DNA of 64,000 bases from Thauera sp. 2A1 (GTDB taxonomy: Bacteria; Pseudomonadota; Gammaproteobacteria; Burkholderiales; Rhodocyclaceae), in the NCBI RefSeq assembly GCF_009469595.2, contig NZ_SSXV01000009.1, positions 1-64,000 of the forward strand, given 5' to 3'. Shown here piece after piece: positions 7,901-17,043 of this stretch (its first letter is position 1; each line of letters begins with the position of its first letter). Position numbers and translations under genes: made by a program. The notes under the pieces are model-generated. The model was not told where the DNA came from. It saw only the letters and a list, made by a program, of their open reading frames with translations, and did no database searches.

Positions 7901-8610
7901 ACGCGCGGGGCGAAATCGACCTCCACCTGCCGGTCAGCGGCACCCTCGACGACCCCCAGTTCAGCGTCTTCGGCCTCGTCGTCAAGGTGCTGGTGAACCT
8001 GATCGGCAAGGCGATCACCGCGCCGTTCGCGCTGCTCGGTTCCGTCCTGGGCGGTGGCGAGGAACTCTCCAGCCTGGAGCTTGCACCGGGGCTCGCCCGG
8101 CCGGGTGAGGTGCAGCAGCAGAAGCTGAAGACGCTGGCGCAGGCGCTCGTCGATCGTCCGGCGCTGCGCCTGGACATCACCGGCAGGGCCGATCCGGCGC
8201 GGGACACCGACGGGCTGAAGCAGGCGATGCTGCAGCGCGCGGTGCGGGCGCAGAAGCTCAAGACGATGGTCGCCAAGGGACAGGAGGCACCGTCGGTGGA
8301 TAACATCGAGGTCAGCGCCCAGGAGTATCCCGAGCTGCTGAAAAAGGTCTACAAGGAGGCCGATTTCAAGAAGCCGCGGAACATGATCGGCCTCACCAAG
8401 GACCTGCCGGTGCCTGAGATGGAAGCGCTGATGATCGCCAACATCGCCGTCGGCGACGCCGACCTGCGCGCATTGGCCGAGCAGCGCGCGCAGGAAGTGA
8501 AGAACTGGCTGACCACCGAAGGCAAGGTGCCTGCCGAGCGTGTCTTCCTGCTCGAGCCCAAGGTCGAGGCGATCGCCGAAGGCGGGCAGGTGCAGTTCGC
8601 GCTGCGCTGA
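4957..8610 (+). CDS. Large AsmA-like protein with DUF748 domains
   Basis: The 1217-residue protein has an N-terminal membrane anchor (about residues 20-45) and then a very long beta-rich periplasmic region with DUF748/AsmA-type repeats (for example LNPFRQDAHLDILATVKDFELTG-like segments near residue 890). A proline-rich linker lies near residue 820, and the C-terminal part resembles an OmpA-like tail in its RLDITGRADPARD segment. AsmA-like proteins (YhdP, TamB, YdbH) bridge the inner and outer membranes and move phospholipid; applying that role here is inference. A GGGAG ribosome site precedes the ATG. It is a single gene, ending 8 bases from the convergent next gene with no obvious terminator. 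Confidence 0.85.
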   Translation: MTETTTSAAAPSALRRYALAAKWVAGVLVAVAAIGFGVVPPVAKHYATKIASDVLGRVVSVDAVRVNPFALTAELHGVRVMEADGSTEALGFDMLRVNGELESLVRGGVVLHEVSLDGPRVNVVLQDGGRSNWQDVLDRLAAQPKSESKGQTLFSIGNIHVGNGRIAVNDQPRGLKHELSGIELGVPFVSNLPVKVDVFIEPKFAAMLDGDPIGLSARSKPFKDTHETILELALKEFDLAPWMAYLPFEPSFRLPSGLLTTNLELAFAQPPEADAKPLVTLRGQVQVEKLEVQDKTGAPAVKVAEFGLELADVEPFANKWHFTRLRLHQPEIELVRLKDGGINLATLAPPPPKDAAQKAPQADEAKPSQPDFLLADARIREGVVRFEDRSLAEPFRARVEAINLDMRDLANTGDMPAEIRLDYVTDGGEKITHEDRLSLAPFVFEGAATLEAIKPARYAAYAAAALPGGELRSGQLDGSVHYRVALSADGKPDVKVGSDNLSLRDFALALKGQKEPAVRVPELNVNKLAVDVGARTVNLAELGVKGASVSAVRLKDGRFDLLGLTGDKPKPSSEGPDWVVKVDKLALENAAVRLEDRTVAKPVVLAVDGIGLQLDNVSTAKGATTQLKLDSSINKRGRLGASGAVTLEPLKADLKLDLRSVDLLPLQPYVLEKTKIAISRGNLTTRGSLDLNTAKNGSLLGRFRGDVGVADFASIDKLNATDFVRWRALNVGGIDLKLQPFALDIDKVALNDFYTRLILDENGRLNLREIRGDGSEAEPEAKVGKPASEAPVVAEGPAGLGAPQAASGTDSGQRSAELPPRREPPPPIRVGRIDVKGGNVAFSDRFIRPNYNVNLTGMAGSLTGLSSDPTTIAKLDLSGKVDNAAPVKVVGELNPFRQDAHLDILATVKDFELTGLSSYSGKYVGYGIAKGKLSAELNYKIEERKLTATNQIFLDQLTFGDKVDSPDALKLPVQLAVSLLKNARGEIDLHLPVSGTLDDPQFSVFGLVVKVLVNLIGKAITAPFALLGSVLGGGEELSSLELAPGLARPGEVQQQKLKTLAQALVDRPALRLDITGRADPARDTDGLKQAMLQRAVRAQKLKTMVAKGQEAPSVDNIEVSAQEYPELLKKVYKEADFKKPRNMIGLTKDLPVPEMEALMIANIAVGDADLRALAEQRAQEVKNWLTTEGKVPAERVFLLEPKVEAIAEGGQVQFALR

Positions 8611-8618
8611 GCGCGGGG

Positions 8619-9479
8619 TCAGGCGGACAGGCGTTGCGCGAGCCGCAGCGCCTGTCCGCGTTCCAGTTGTTGCGCGAAACCTGGAAAATCCAGCCGCAGG
8701 CGTTTCTGCAGCTCGATGGCGATGGCGCGCATGAACTTCCAGCGCGGCGCGAAGCTGGCATCGCGAAAGGCGAACAGGATGTAGTTGCCGTCCTCGCGCA
8801 CTGACATCGCGATCACCGCATCGTCGAACGCGGTCAGCAAGCGCTCGACGTGGCGCGCATAGGTTTCCTTGTTGCCGGCGACGTTCATCACCAGTACGCC
8901 GCTCGCGGACAGCCGGCCGCGCGCCCGCTCGTAGAACTCGAAGCTGGCGAGTTCCTCGGCGACGCCGTCGGGGCCGAAGGCGTCGATCATCAGCACATCG
9001 ATGCGCCCGGGGTGGTCTCTCACAAAGTCGGCGCCGTCGCCATGGATCACCTGCAGGCGCTCGTCGTCGGGCGGCACGCAGAATTGCTCGCGCAGGGCGA
9101 TCACGTCCGCGTCGATTTCCACTATGGCGAGCCGGGTGCCCGGCAGGTGGCGGTGGCAGAAGTTCGCCAGCGAGCCGCCACCCAGACCGATCATCACCAT
9201 CTGCCGCGGCCGCGGGTTGAACAGCAGGAAAGCCGTCATGCGCTGCGCGTAGCCGAGTTGCAGCGCGCAGGGGTCGGAGATCTTCATCACGCTCTGCACG
9301 TAGCCGAGGCTGAAATGCAGCGCGCGCAAGCCGCCGTTCTCGAGCACGAAAGGCCTGCCGTAGCTGCCGTCCCGCAGCCGCGCGCGCAGGGCCTCGATGT
9401 CGCTGCCGGGCGGCTCCAGCAAACGGACGACACCCGGTTCCTCCGGGAAGGGGCTGGGGAATTCGATGAGGGCGTGCAA
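8619..9479 (-). CDS. Spermidine-synthase-like methyltransferase-fold protein
   Basis: The protein has the spermidine/spermine-synthase Rossmann fold: a glycine-rich GLGGGSLANF loop, acidic EIDAD at the end of strand 2, and DVLMIDAF at motif D. The family transfers aminopropyl groups from decarboxylated SAM, but many stand-alone members have other or unknown substrates. No ATG precedes the conserved region. A TTG at 9479 (about 286 residues) is chosen because the interval upstream holds a strong hairpin. A GTG at 9563 is the alternative and would add 28 residues. It follows metY on the same strand and may be partly co-transcribed with it. Confidence 0.68.
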   Translation of the reverse strand: MHALIEFPSPFPEEPGVVRLLEPPGSDIEALRARLRDGSYGRPFVLENGGLRALHFSLGYVQSVMKISDPCALQLGYAQRMTAFLLFNPRPRQMVMIGLGGGSLANFCHRHLPGTRLAIVEIDADVIALREQFCVPPDDERLQVIHGDGADFVRDHPGRIDVLMIDAFGPDGVAEELASFEFYERARGRLSASGVLVMNVAGNKETYARHVERLLTAFDDAVIAMSVREDGNYILFAFRDASFAPRWKFMRAIAIELQKRLRLDFPGFAQQLERGQALRLAQRLSA

Positions 9480-9508
9480 GCGCGAGAGGAACGAGACGGA
9501 AAGGGAAG

Positions 9509-9530
9509 GCGCCGCCCACCGGGGCGGCGC
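9509..9530 (-). terminator. GC-rich hairpin after metY, weak terminator or attenuator
   Basis: GCGCCGCCC (9530-9522 on the minus strand) pairs perfectly with GGGCGGCGC (9517-9509) across a 4-base loop. The following bases are CTTCCCTTTCC rather than a clean T-run, so termination may be partial. It lies between metY and the spermidine-synthase-like gene. Confidence 0.45.
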
Positions 9531-9574
9531 GCATCGTGCGCCAGTGGACGAATCCCCCGGCACATGTGTGACGA

Positions 9575-10846
9575 TCAGACCGCGGCCAGGGCCTGGTCCA
9601 GATCTGCGAGGATGTCGTCGATATGCTCGATGCCGATCGACAGCCGCACCATGTCGGGCGACACGCCGGCCTTGGCGAGCTCTTCCGGTGCAAGCTGGCG
9701 GTGGGTGGTCGAGGCGGGGTGGCAGGCGAGCGACTTGGCGTCGCCGATGTTCACCAGGCGGGTGACGAGCTTCAGCGCATCCTGGAAGCGGGCACCGGCC
9801 TCCAGTCCGCCTTTCACGCCGAAGGACAGGATGCCCGACGCGCGGCCGCCCATGTACTTCTGCACCAGGGCGTGATCCTTGTGGTCGGGCAACCCGGCGT
9901 AGTTCACCCAGGCGACCTTGCCATGCCCGCGCAGGAATTCGGCCACCTTTCTGGTGTTGGTGCAGATGCGGTCCATGCGCAGCGCCAGCGTCTCGATGCC
10001 CTGCAGGATCAGGAAGCTGTTGAAGGGCGAAATGGCTGCGCCGGTATTGCGCAGCGGCACCACCCGCGCACGCGCGATGAAGGCAGCCGCGCCGAGCGCT
10101 TCGGTATATACGACGCCGTGGTAGGACACATCGGGTTCGTTCAGGCGGCGGAAGCGCGTCTTGTGCTCGGCCCACGGGAACTTGCCCGAATCGACGATGA
10201 TGCCGCCGATCGAATTGCCGTGCCCGCCCAGATACTTGGTCAGCGCGTGCACCACGATGTCGGCGCCATGCTCGAAGGGGCGGCACAGGTAGGGGGAGGG
10301 CACGGTGTTGTCCACGATCAGCGGCACGCCGGCCTTGTGCGCGATCTCGGCCAGGCGGCCGATGTCGGTGACGTTGCCGAGCGGGTTGCCGACCGACTCG
10401 CAATAGATGGCCTTGGTGCGCTCGTCGATCAGACCGGCGAAGCTGTCCGGGTCGCGATAGTCGGCAAAGCGCGCTTCGATGCCGAACTGCGGGAAAGTGT
10501 GGGCAAACAGGTTGTAGGTGCCGCCATACAGCGTCGATGCCGACACGATGTTGTCGCCGGCTTCGGCGATCGTCTGGATCGCGTAGGTGATCGCCGACAT
10601 GCCCGAGGCCACCGCCAGCGCGCCGATGCCGCCTTCCATCGCCGCCACGCGCTGCTCGAGCACGGCGGTGGTCGGGTTCATGATGCGGGTGTAGATGTTG
10701 CCCTGCACCTTCAGGTCGAACAGATCGGCGCCGTGCTGCGTGTCGTCGAAGGCGTAGGACGTCGTCTGGTAGATCGGCACCGCCACCGCCTTGGTGGTCG
10801 GATCGGGCGAATAGCCGCCGTGTACGGCGAGGGTCTCGAGCTTCAT
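9575..10846 (-). CDS. metY: O-acetylhomoserine sulfhydrylase (MetY-type, PLP-dependent)
   Basis: The enzyme makes homocysteine from O-acetylhomoserine and sulfide (or methionine from methanethiol) in the cytoplasm. The 423-residue length suits MetY, which is longer than MetB/MetC. It shows the Cys/Met-metabolism PLP fold: ASGMSAI near residue 80, VDNTVPSPYLCRP near 178, and the PLP lysine K204 in ALTKYLGGHGNSIGG. The start at 10846 has a GGGGAG site 7 bases upstream; the upstream open frame is a shadow of dnaE2. No SAM-riboswitch-like structure was found before it. It could also act on O-succinylhomoserine. Confidence 0.93.
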   Translation of the reverse strand: MKLETLAVHGGYSPDPTTKAVAVPIYQTTSYAFDDTQHGADLFDLKVQGNIYTRIMNPTTAVLEQRVAAMEGGIGALAVASGMSAITYAIQTIAEAGDNIVSASTLYGGTYNLFAHTFPQFGIEARFADYRDPDSFAGLIDERTKAIYCESVGNPLGNVTDIGRLAEIAHKAGVPLIVDNTVPSPYLCRPFEHGADIVVHALTKYLGGHGNSIGGIIVDSGKFPWAEHKTRFRRLNEPDVSYHGVVYTEALGAAAFIARARVVPLRNTGAAISPFNSFLILQGIETLALRMDRICTNTRKVAEFLRGHGKVAWVNYAGLPDHKDHALVQKYMGGRASGILSFGVKGGLEAGARFQDALKLVTRLVNIGDAKSLACHPASTTHRQLAPEELAKAGVSPDMVRLSIGIEHIDDILADLDQALAAV

Positions 10847-10952
10847 GCAGTGGTCTCCCCTGGTGAATGAGCCCGAGAGTATAGCCACTGCGCAATTCGG
10901 ACCGAAGCGCTTGCGGCTGGGTCGGCGCCGATCGTCCGTTGCGCTTGTCCGT

Positions 10953-13900
10953 TCAATGAAAGTCCCGGCTGCGCGCATCCAGCGCGCCGAGCAGGGCGGA
11001 GTGGTCCACCGCGCGGCTGGCCTGCAGGTGCACCACGCTGCCCTGGCGGCTGATCTGGCCGTAGATGCCCAGCAGCCGGGCACCGAGCAGGATGCGGCGC
11101 TGGCGCTCGAGCAGCTCGGGGCGGACGATGACGTTGGTCAGCCCGGTTTCGTCTTCCAGCGTGATGAACATCGTGCCCTTGGCCGTGCCGGGGCGCTGGC
11201 GGCAGGTGACCAGCCCGGCGCCGCGCGCCAGCATGCGGTCGGGGGCGACGGCGATGTCGGCGGCGGACAGGAAGCGTAGGGCGGCGAGTTCGCCACGCAG
11301 CAGCGCGAGCGGATGACGGCCGAGAGTGAAGCCGAGACGGGCGTAGTCCGCCTGCAGGTCCTCGGCTTCGGAGGGGGCGGCGAGCAGGGTGGGTACGTCC
11401 GCGCCGGGCGCATCTGCGAGCAGGCCGGGCAGCGGCATGCCGCCGGCGGCCTGCCACAGCGCCTGGCGGCGGTGGCCGGCGATGCTGGCCAGTGCGCCGG
11501 CAGTGGCCAGCGCACGCAGCGCGCCCGCATCGAGCGCCGCGTGCCGGGCGAGATCCTCGACGCTCGCAAAGCGCGTGCGGGCGTCATCGGCCCTCGGTGA
11601 TCCATCGGCGGGGGCACTGGCTGCGGCACGGCCCGCCCGGGTGGTGACGATGCGTTCTGCGGCATCTGCCTGCAGGCCGCGCACCATGCGCAGGCCCAGG
11701 CGTACCGCCGGCTCTGCGCTGTCCCCGATGGCCTCCAGCGTGCAGTCGCGCGCGCTGGCATTGACGTCGGGCGGCCTGACCTCGATGCCGTGGCGGCGCG
11801 CGTCCTGGATCAGTTGCGAAGGCGAGTAGAAGCCCATCGGCTGGCTGTTCAGCAGACCGCACAGGAAGGCGGCGGGCTCGAAGCATTTCAGCCAGGCCGA
11901 CGCATACACCAGCAGCGCGAAGCTGGCGGCGTGCGATTCCGGAAAACCGTAGCTGCCGAAGCCTTCGATCTGGCGGCACAGGCGCTCGGCGAAATCGGCG
12001 TCGTAACCCTTGGCTGCGAGGCCGTGCATGAGCTTGTCGCGGTAGCGTTCGAGTTCGCCCTTGCGTCGCCAGGCGCCCATGGCTCGCCGCAACTGGTCGG
12101 CCTCGCCGCCGGTGAAGCCGGCTGCGACCACCGCGAGCTGCATGACCTGCTCCTGGAAGATGGGCACGCCCATGGTGCGTGCGAGCACACCGCGGATTTC
12201 CGGACGCAGGCCGTCGAGTGGATCCTCGTCGCGCGCCTTGCGCGCACGTGCCTCGAGGTAGGGATGCACCATGCCGCCCTGGATGGGGCCGGGGCGCACG
12301 ATGGCGACTTCCACCACCAGGTCGTAGAAGCGCGTGGGTTTCAGGCGCGGCAGCATGGTGAGCTGGGCGCGCGACTCGACCTGGAACACGCCGATCGCAT
12401 CCGCCCGCGACAGCATCGCATACACCGCATCGACCTCGCGCGGGATGCTCGCCAGCGTCAGTGCCCGCCCGCGCCAGGCCGAGGCCAGTGCCAGGCTGCG
12501 GCGCAGTGCCGACAGCATGCCCAGCGCGAGCACGTCCACCTTGAGCAGGCCCAGCGTATCGAGATCGTCCTTGTCCCACTGGATCACGGTGCGCTCCGCC
12601 ATCGCGGCGTTTTCCACCGGCACCAGCTCGTCGAGCCGGCCGCGCGCGATGACGAAGCCACCGACATGCTGCGACAGGTGGCGCGGAAAACCGATCAGCT
12701 CTTCGGTGAGCGACACCAGCCGGCGCACCACCGGACTTGCCGGATCGAGCCCGGCTTCCTGCAGCCGTTCGGCGAGGATGTGGCGGCCGTCGAACCAGAA
12801 GTGGTCGCGCGTCAGCCGTTCGATCTGCGCTTCGCCCAGGCCGAGCGCGCGGCCGATGTCGCGCAGCGCGCTGCGGGCGCGGTAGGTGATCACGGTGGCG
12901 GCCAGCGCGGCGCGCTCGCGACCGTACTTGCGGTAGATGTACTGGATGACCTCCTCGCGCCGGTCGTGCTCGAAATCGACGTCGATGTCGGGCGGCTCGT
13001 TGCGCTCGCGCGAGATGAAGCGCTCGACCAGCATGATGCCCAGCGCCGGGTCGACTTCGGTGATGCCCAGCGCCCAGCACACCACCGAATTGGCCGCCGA
13101 GCCGCGCCCCTGGCACAGGATGCCGGCGCCGCGCGCGAAGCGCACGATGTCGTGCACGGTGAGGAAATAGGCTTCATAGCCCAGTTCGGCGATCAGGGTC
13201 AGTTCGTGCTCGATCCGGCTACGCACGTCGGGCGGGGCGGGATCGTCGGCTGTGGCGGGCGGCATGGCACTGGCGGCCGGGGTGGCGACCCTGGCGGCAG
13301 CCTGTTCCAGCGCCGGCTGGCGGCCGTAGCGCCATGCCAGGCCGCCTTCGACCAGCCGGCGCAGCCAGGTGCCCGCCGTTTCTCCGGCCGGCACGAGTTC
13401 CTCCGGATATTCGTAGCGCAGTTCGTCCAGGCTGAACGTGCAGCGGGCTGCCACCTTCAGCGTTTCGGCCAGCAGCGTGGGCGGGTAGCGCCGCGCCAGC
13501 GCGTCGCGGCTGTGCAGCCGGCGTTCGGCGTTGGGTGCGAGCTGCAGGCCGGCCTCGGCCACGCTGCAGTGCAGCCGGACCGCGGTCAGCGCGTCGGCGA
13601 GCGGGCGGCGCGCTGCATCGTGCATCAGCGCTCCAGTGGCGGCCACCACCGGCAGGCCGGCGGTACGTGCGATGCGGCGCAGCAGGGTGAGGCGCGCGCG
13701 GTCGCGGCCGTCGAACACCACCGAGACCGCCATCCAGCCACGCTGCGGAAAGAGCCCTGCCAGCCACTGCGCCTCGGCGAGCAGGGCGTCTGCATCCGCC
13801 AGGCCGGGCGGTGGAACCAGCAGCGCGAGGCAGCCCGACAACCGATCGGCCGCGGCTGCCTCGAAGCTGCTGCGATCGATGCGGTACTCACCTTTCGCCG

Positions 13901-14213
13901 CGGCGCGCCGTGCGGTGGAGATCAGCCGCGACAACTGCCCGTAGGCGTCGCGGTTGGTGGCCAGCAGCACCAGGCAGGGCCCGTCTGCGAGCTGGATCTC
14001 GCTGCCGACGATCAGCTTCGGCGCCGATTCCGGCGGCAGGTCGCGCAGCGCGCGATGCGCCCGCACCACGCCGGCGAGCGAACACTCGTCGGTGATCGCC
14101 AGCGCGGCGTAGCCGTATTCGGCCGCCCGCGCGACGAGCTCCTCGGGATGCGATGCGCCACGCTGGAAGCTGAAGTTGGTCAGGCAGTGCAGTTCGGCGT
14201 AGGCTGGAAACAT
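10953..14213 (-). CDS. dnaE2: Error-prone DNA polymerase III alpha subunit DnaE2 (ImuC)
   Basis: DnaE2 is the SOS-induced mutasome polymerase for translesion synthesis. The 1086-residue protein has an N-terminal PHP domain (AYAELHCLTNFSFQRGASHPEEL), the palm-domain catalytic aspartates in PPDID-V-D-F (D409, D411), a thumb/fingers region with LPRLKPTRFYDLV, and a C-terminal OB fold. It lacks the long C-terminal tail of replicative DnaE. The ATG at 14213 matches homologues and lies 7 bases from a perfect LexA box. imuA and imuB, its usual operon partners, are not next to it. An RBS is not obvious. It is divergent from lolC. Confidence 0.94.
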   Translation of the reverse strand: MFPAYAELHCLTNFSFQRGASHPEELVARAAEYGYAALAITDECSLAGVVRAHRALRDLPPESAPKLIVGSEIQLADGPCLVLLATNRDAYGQLSRLISTARRAAAKGEYRIDRSSFEAAAADRLSGCLALLVPPPGLADADALLAEAQWLAGLFPQRGWMAVSVVFDGRDRARLTLLRRIARTAGLPVVAATGALMHDAARRPLADALTAVRLHCSVAEAGLQLAPNAERRLHSRDALARRYPPTLLAETLKVAARCTFSLDELRYEYPEELVPAGETAGTWLRRLVEGGLAWRYGRQPALEQAAARVATPAASAMPPATADDPAPPDVRSRIEHELTLIAELGYEAYFLTVHDIVRFARGAGILCQGRGSAANSVVCWALGITEVDPALGIMLVERFISRERNEPPDIDVDFEHDRREEVIQYIYRKYGRERAALAATVITYRARSALRDIGRALGLGEAQIERLTRDHFWFDGRHILAERLQEAGLDPASPVVRRLVSLTEELIGFPRHLSQHVGGFVIARGRLDELVPVENAAMAERTVIQWDKDDLDTLGLLKVDVLALGMLSALRRSLALASAWRGRALTLASIPREVDAVYAMLSRADAIGVFQVESRAQLTMLPRLKPTRFYDLVVEVAIVRPGPIQGGMVHPYLEARARKARDEDPLDGLRPEIRGVLARTMGVPIFQEQVMQLAVVAAGFTGGEADQLRRAMGAWRRKGELERYRDKLMHGLAAKGYDADFAERLCRQIEGFGSYGFPESHAASFALLVYASAWLKCFEPAAFLCGLLNSQPMGFYSPSQLIQDARRHGIEVRPPDVNASARDCTLEAIGDSAEPAVRLGLRMVRGLQADAAERIVTTRAGRAAASAPADGSPRADDARTRFASVEDLARHAALDAGALRALATAGALASIAGHRRQALWQAAGGMPLPGLLADAPGADVPTLLAAPSEAEDLQADYARLGFTLGRHPLALLRGELAALRFLSAADIAVAPDRMLARGAGLVTCRQRPGTAKGTMFITLEDETGLTNVIVRPELLERQRRILLGARLLGIYGQISRQGSVVHLQASRAVDHSALLGALDARSRDFH

Positions 14214-14220
14214 GTAAATA

Positions 14221-14236
14221 CTGTAAAAAAATACAG
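14221..14236. promoter_or_regulatory. LexA (SOS) box upstream of dnaE2
   Basis: CTGT-N8-ACAG is an exact match to the core LexA operator (CTGTaaaaaaatACAG on the plus strand) with an A/T-only spacer. It ends 7 bases before the dnaE2 start codon, so LexA binding would block transcription or initiation. It is also about 130 bases upstream of lolC. Confidence 0.92.
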
Positions 14237-14367
14237 TCATCAAAGTCAATACCCGCCGCTTCGGCTACCCGCGCTTACACACTCGCACGTCGTCAAGCTC
14301 CCCATCGCGTCCCATCCCCGGCACAATGCCGGGCTCGCCGCCAACGGCCCCCGTTTCCGACCTCCCG

Positions 14368-15616
14368 ATGCGTTATGAATTTCTCGTCGGCCTGCGCTAC
14401 ACCCGCTCACGCAAGCGGGCGCAGGGCCGCAACCGTTTCATTTCCTTCATCTCGCTGGTGTCGATGCTGGGCATTGCGCTGGGCGTCGCGGCGCTCATCG
14501 TGGTGCTGTCGGTGATGAACGGCTTCCAGGAGGAGTTGCGTACCCGCATCCTCGGTGTCGCCTCGCATGTGCAGATCCAGCGCATCGACGGCGGGCTGGC
14601 CTCGTGGCAGCAGGTGGCCGACGAGGCCGGACGACACCCCTCGGTGATGGCGGCGGCGCCGTACGTGCAGGAACAGGGCTTGCTGTCCTTCGGCGACGCG
14701 GTGCGCGGCACCATGGTGCGCGGCGTGATTCCGAGCGAGGAGGACAAGGTCGCCGACTTCGCCCGCCACATGAAGGCCGGCGCATTCGACGCGCTGCAGC
14801 CGGGCCGCTTCGGCATTCTGCTCGGTCGCGACCTGGCGCTGGCGCTACGCGTCACGCTGGGCGACAAGGTCACGCTGATCGCGCCCCAGGGGCTGGTGAC
14901 GCCTGCCGCGGTGCTGCCGCGCGTCAAGCAGTTCGAGGTGGTCGGCATCTTCGAGGCCGGCATGTACGAATACGATTCCGGCCTTGCGCTGATCCACCTC
15001 GCAGATGCCCAGGCGCTGTACCGCATGGGCGAGGACGTGACCGGCGTGCGGCTCAAGCTCGACGACCTGTTCGCCGCGCCGCGGGTGGCGCGCCAACTGG
15101 CCGCCAGCCTGTCGGAGCCCGGTCTCACCGTGGCCGACTGGACGCGCGCCCACGCCAACTTCTTCCGCGCGGTGGCACTGGAGAAGACGATGATGACCCT
15201 GATCCTGTTCCTGATCGTCGCCGTGGCCGCCTTCAACATCGTGTCCACGCTGGTGATGGCGGTGCAGGAGAAATACGCCGACATCGCCATCCTGCGCACG
15301 CTGGGCGCGAGCCCGGCATCGATCATGACGGTGTTCGTGCTGCAGGGCACCATCATCGGCTTCGTCGGCCTGGCCGCCGGCGTGATCGGCGGGCTGCTGA
15401 TTGCGCACAACCTCGATGTCGTGATTCCTGCACTGGAGGCCGTCACTGGCATGACGCTGTGGAACAAGGAGGTCTATTACATCAACGAGCTGCCCTCGAA
15501 GGTGCTGTGGAGCGACGTGGTCAGCATCGTGTCGGTGTCCTTCCTGCTCACCCTGCTGGCGGCGCTCTATCCGAGCTGGCGGGCGTCGAAGGTGAATCCG
15601 GCGGAGGCGCTGCGCT

Positions 15617-15624
<8 letters not shown>
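14368..15624 (+). CDS. lolC: Lipoprotein-releasing ABC transporter permease LolC/LolE
   Basis: This is the membrane subunit of the Lol complex, which extracts outer-membrane lipoproteins from the inner membrane and hands them to LolA. The 418-residue protein has the MacB/LolC architecture: one helix at about residues 25-50 ([20 protein letters not shown]), a large periplasmic domain, then three helices in the last 150 residues, ending in [19 protein letters not shown], the FtsX-family tail. The ATG at 14368 begins [17 protein letters not shown] as in homologues. Its last 8 bases overlap lolD, forming an operon. A single permease gene suggests a homodimeric LolC/E-type exporter. Confidence 0.94.
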
Positions 15625-16342
<718 letters not shown>

Positions 16343-16401
16343 AGGGTTAACTGCGGCACGTGCCGAGAGGGGGCGTGCATGAGTTGGCCCCGCGCTCCAG
16401 G

Positions 16402-16953
16402 TCAGCCCGGACGCCCGCCGCGCAGTGCCTGGCGCCTGCGCCAGTGGCGGATCAGCCACCAGCGCCAGCCGCCCCTCACCACCAGATAGCCGGTGATCGA
16501 AAGTGTCGCCGCCAGCAGCACGAGGCCCAGCGCCAGCGGCTTGCCCAGGCCGGCCATCCAGGCGATCAGTTCGGCGACCCAGCCTGCCAGGTCGACGCCC
16601 GACATCTCCGGCGGCGGCGTGAAATGAGCACCACCATTGCCCATCACCCAGTTGCCCAGGCCGTAGGCGAGCACGTAGAGGGGCACGATGGTGAGCGGGT
16701 TGGTGTACAGCGTGCAGATCAGCGCCAGCGGCAGATTCACCCGCAGCACGACGCAGCAGATCGCCGCGCCCAGCATCTGCAGTGGGCCGGGAATCAGACC
16801 GCAAAACAGGCCCACCGCCACCGCGCCGGCTGCCGAATGGCGGTTGAGGTGCCACAGCCGCGGATGCAGCAGCGTTCCGGCGAACGGACGCAGCCAGCGG
16901 TTTTCGCGCACGGCGTCGTGATTCGGGAGGAGTTTCTTGAGGCGTTTGCGCAT
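16402..16953 (-). CDS. DUF2062 membrane protein
   Basis: The 183-residue protein matches the DUF2062 pattern: a basic N-terminus (MRKRLKKLLPNHD), then helices with FCGLIPGPLQML and NLPLALICTLYTNPLTIVPLYVLAYGLG, then a second hydrophobic part and a very basic tail (IRHWRRRQALRGGRPG). DUF2062 proteins are small inner-membrane proteins of unknown function, often found near glycosyltransferases or comEC. The ATG at 16953 starts the basic N-terminus. It is convergent with lolD and divergent from comEC. Confidence 0.88.
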   Translation of the reverse strand: MRKRLKKLLPNHDAVRENRWLRPFAGTLLHPRLWHLNRHSAAGAVAVGLFCGLIPGPLQMLGAAICCVVLRVNLPLALICTLYTNPLTIVPLYVLAYGLGNWVMGNGGAHFTPPPEMSGVDLAGWVAELIAWMAGLGKPLALGLVLLAATLSITGYLVVRGGWRWWLIRHWRRRQALRGGRPG

Positions 16954-17043
16954 GGTCGTGGGCGCCGTCGATTCTAGCAGCGGCAACCGGCCGCCAGGCG
17001 TGGACTTGCTGCCGCGTGTTTGACATTGGCATTATCCGATGCC

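Noticed and set aside
6637-9693. A 1018-codon frame antisense to the DUF748 gene
   Set aside because: It is low-complexity arginine/glutamine-rich sequence, as expected of an antisense shadow in GC-rich DNA, and the plus-strand protein has clear family features.
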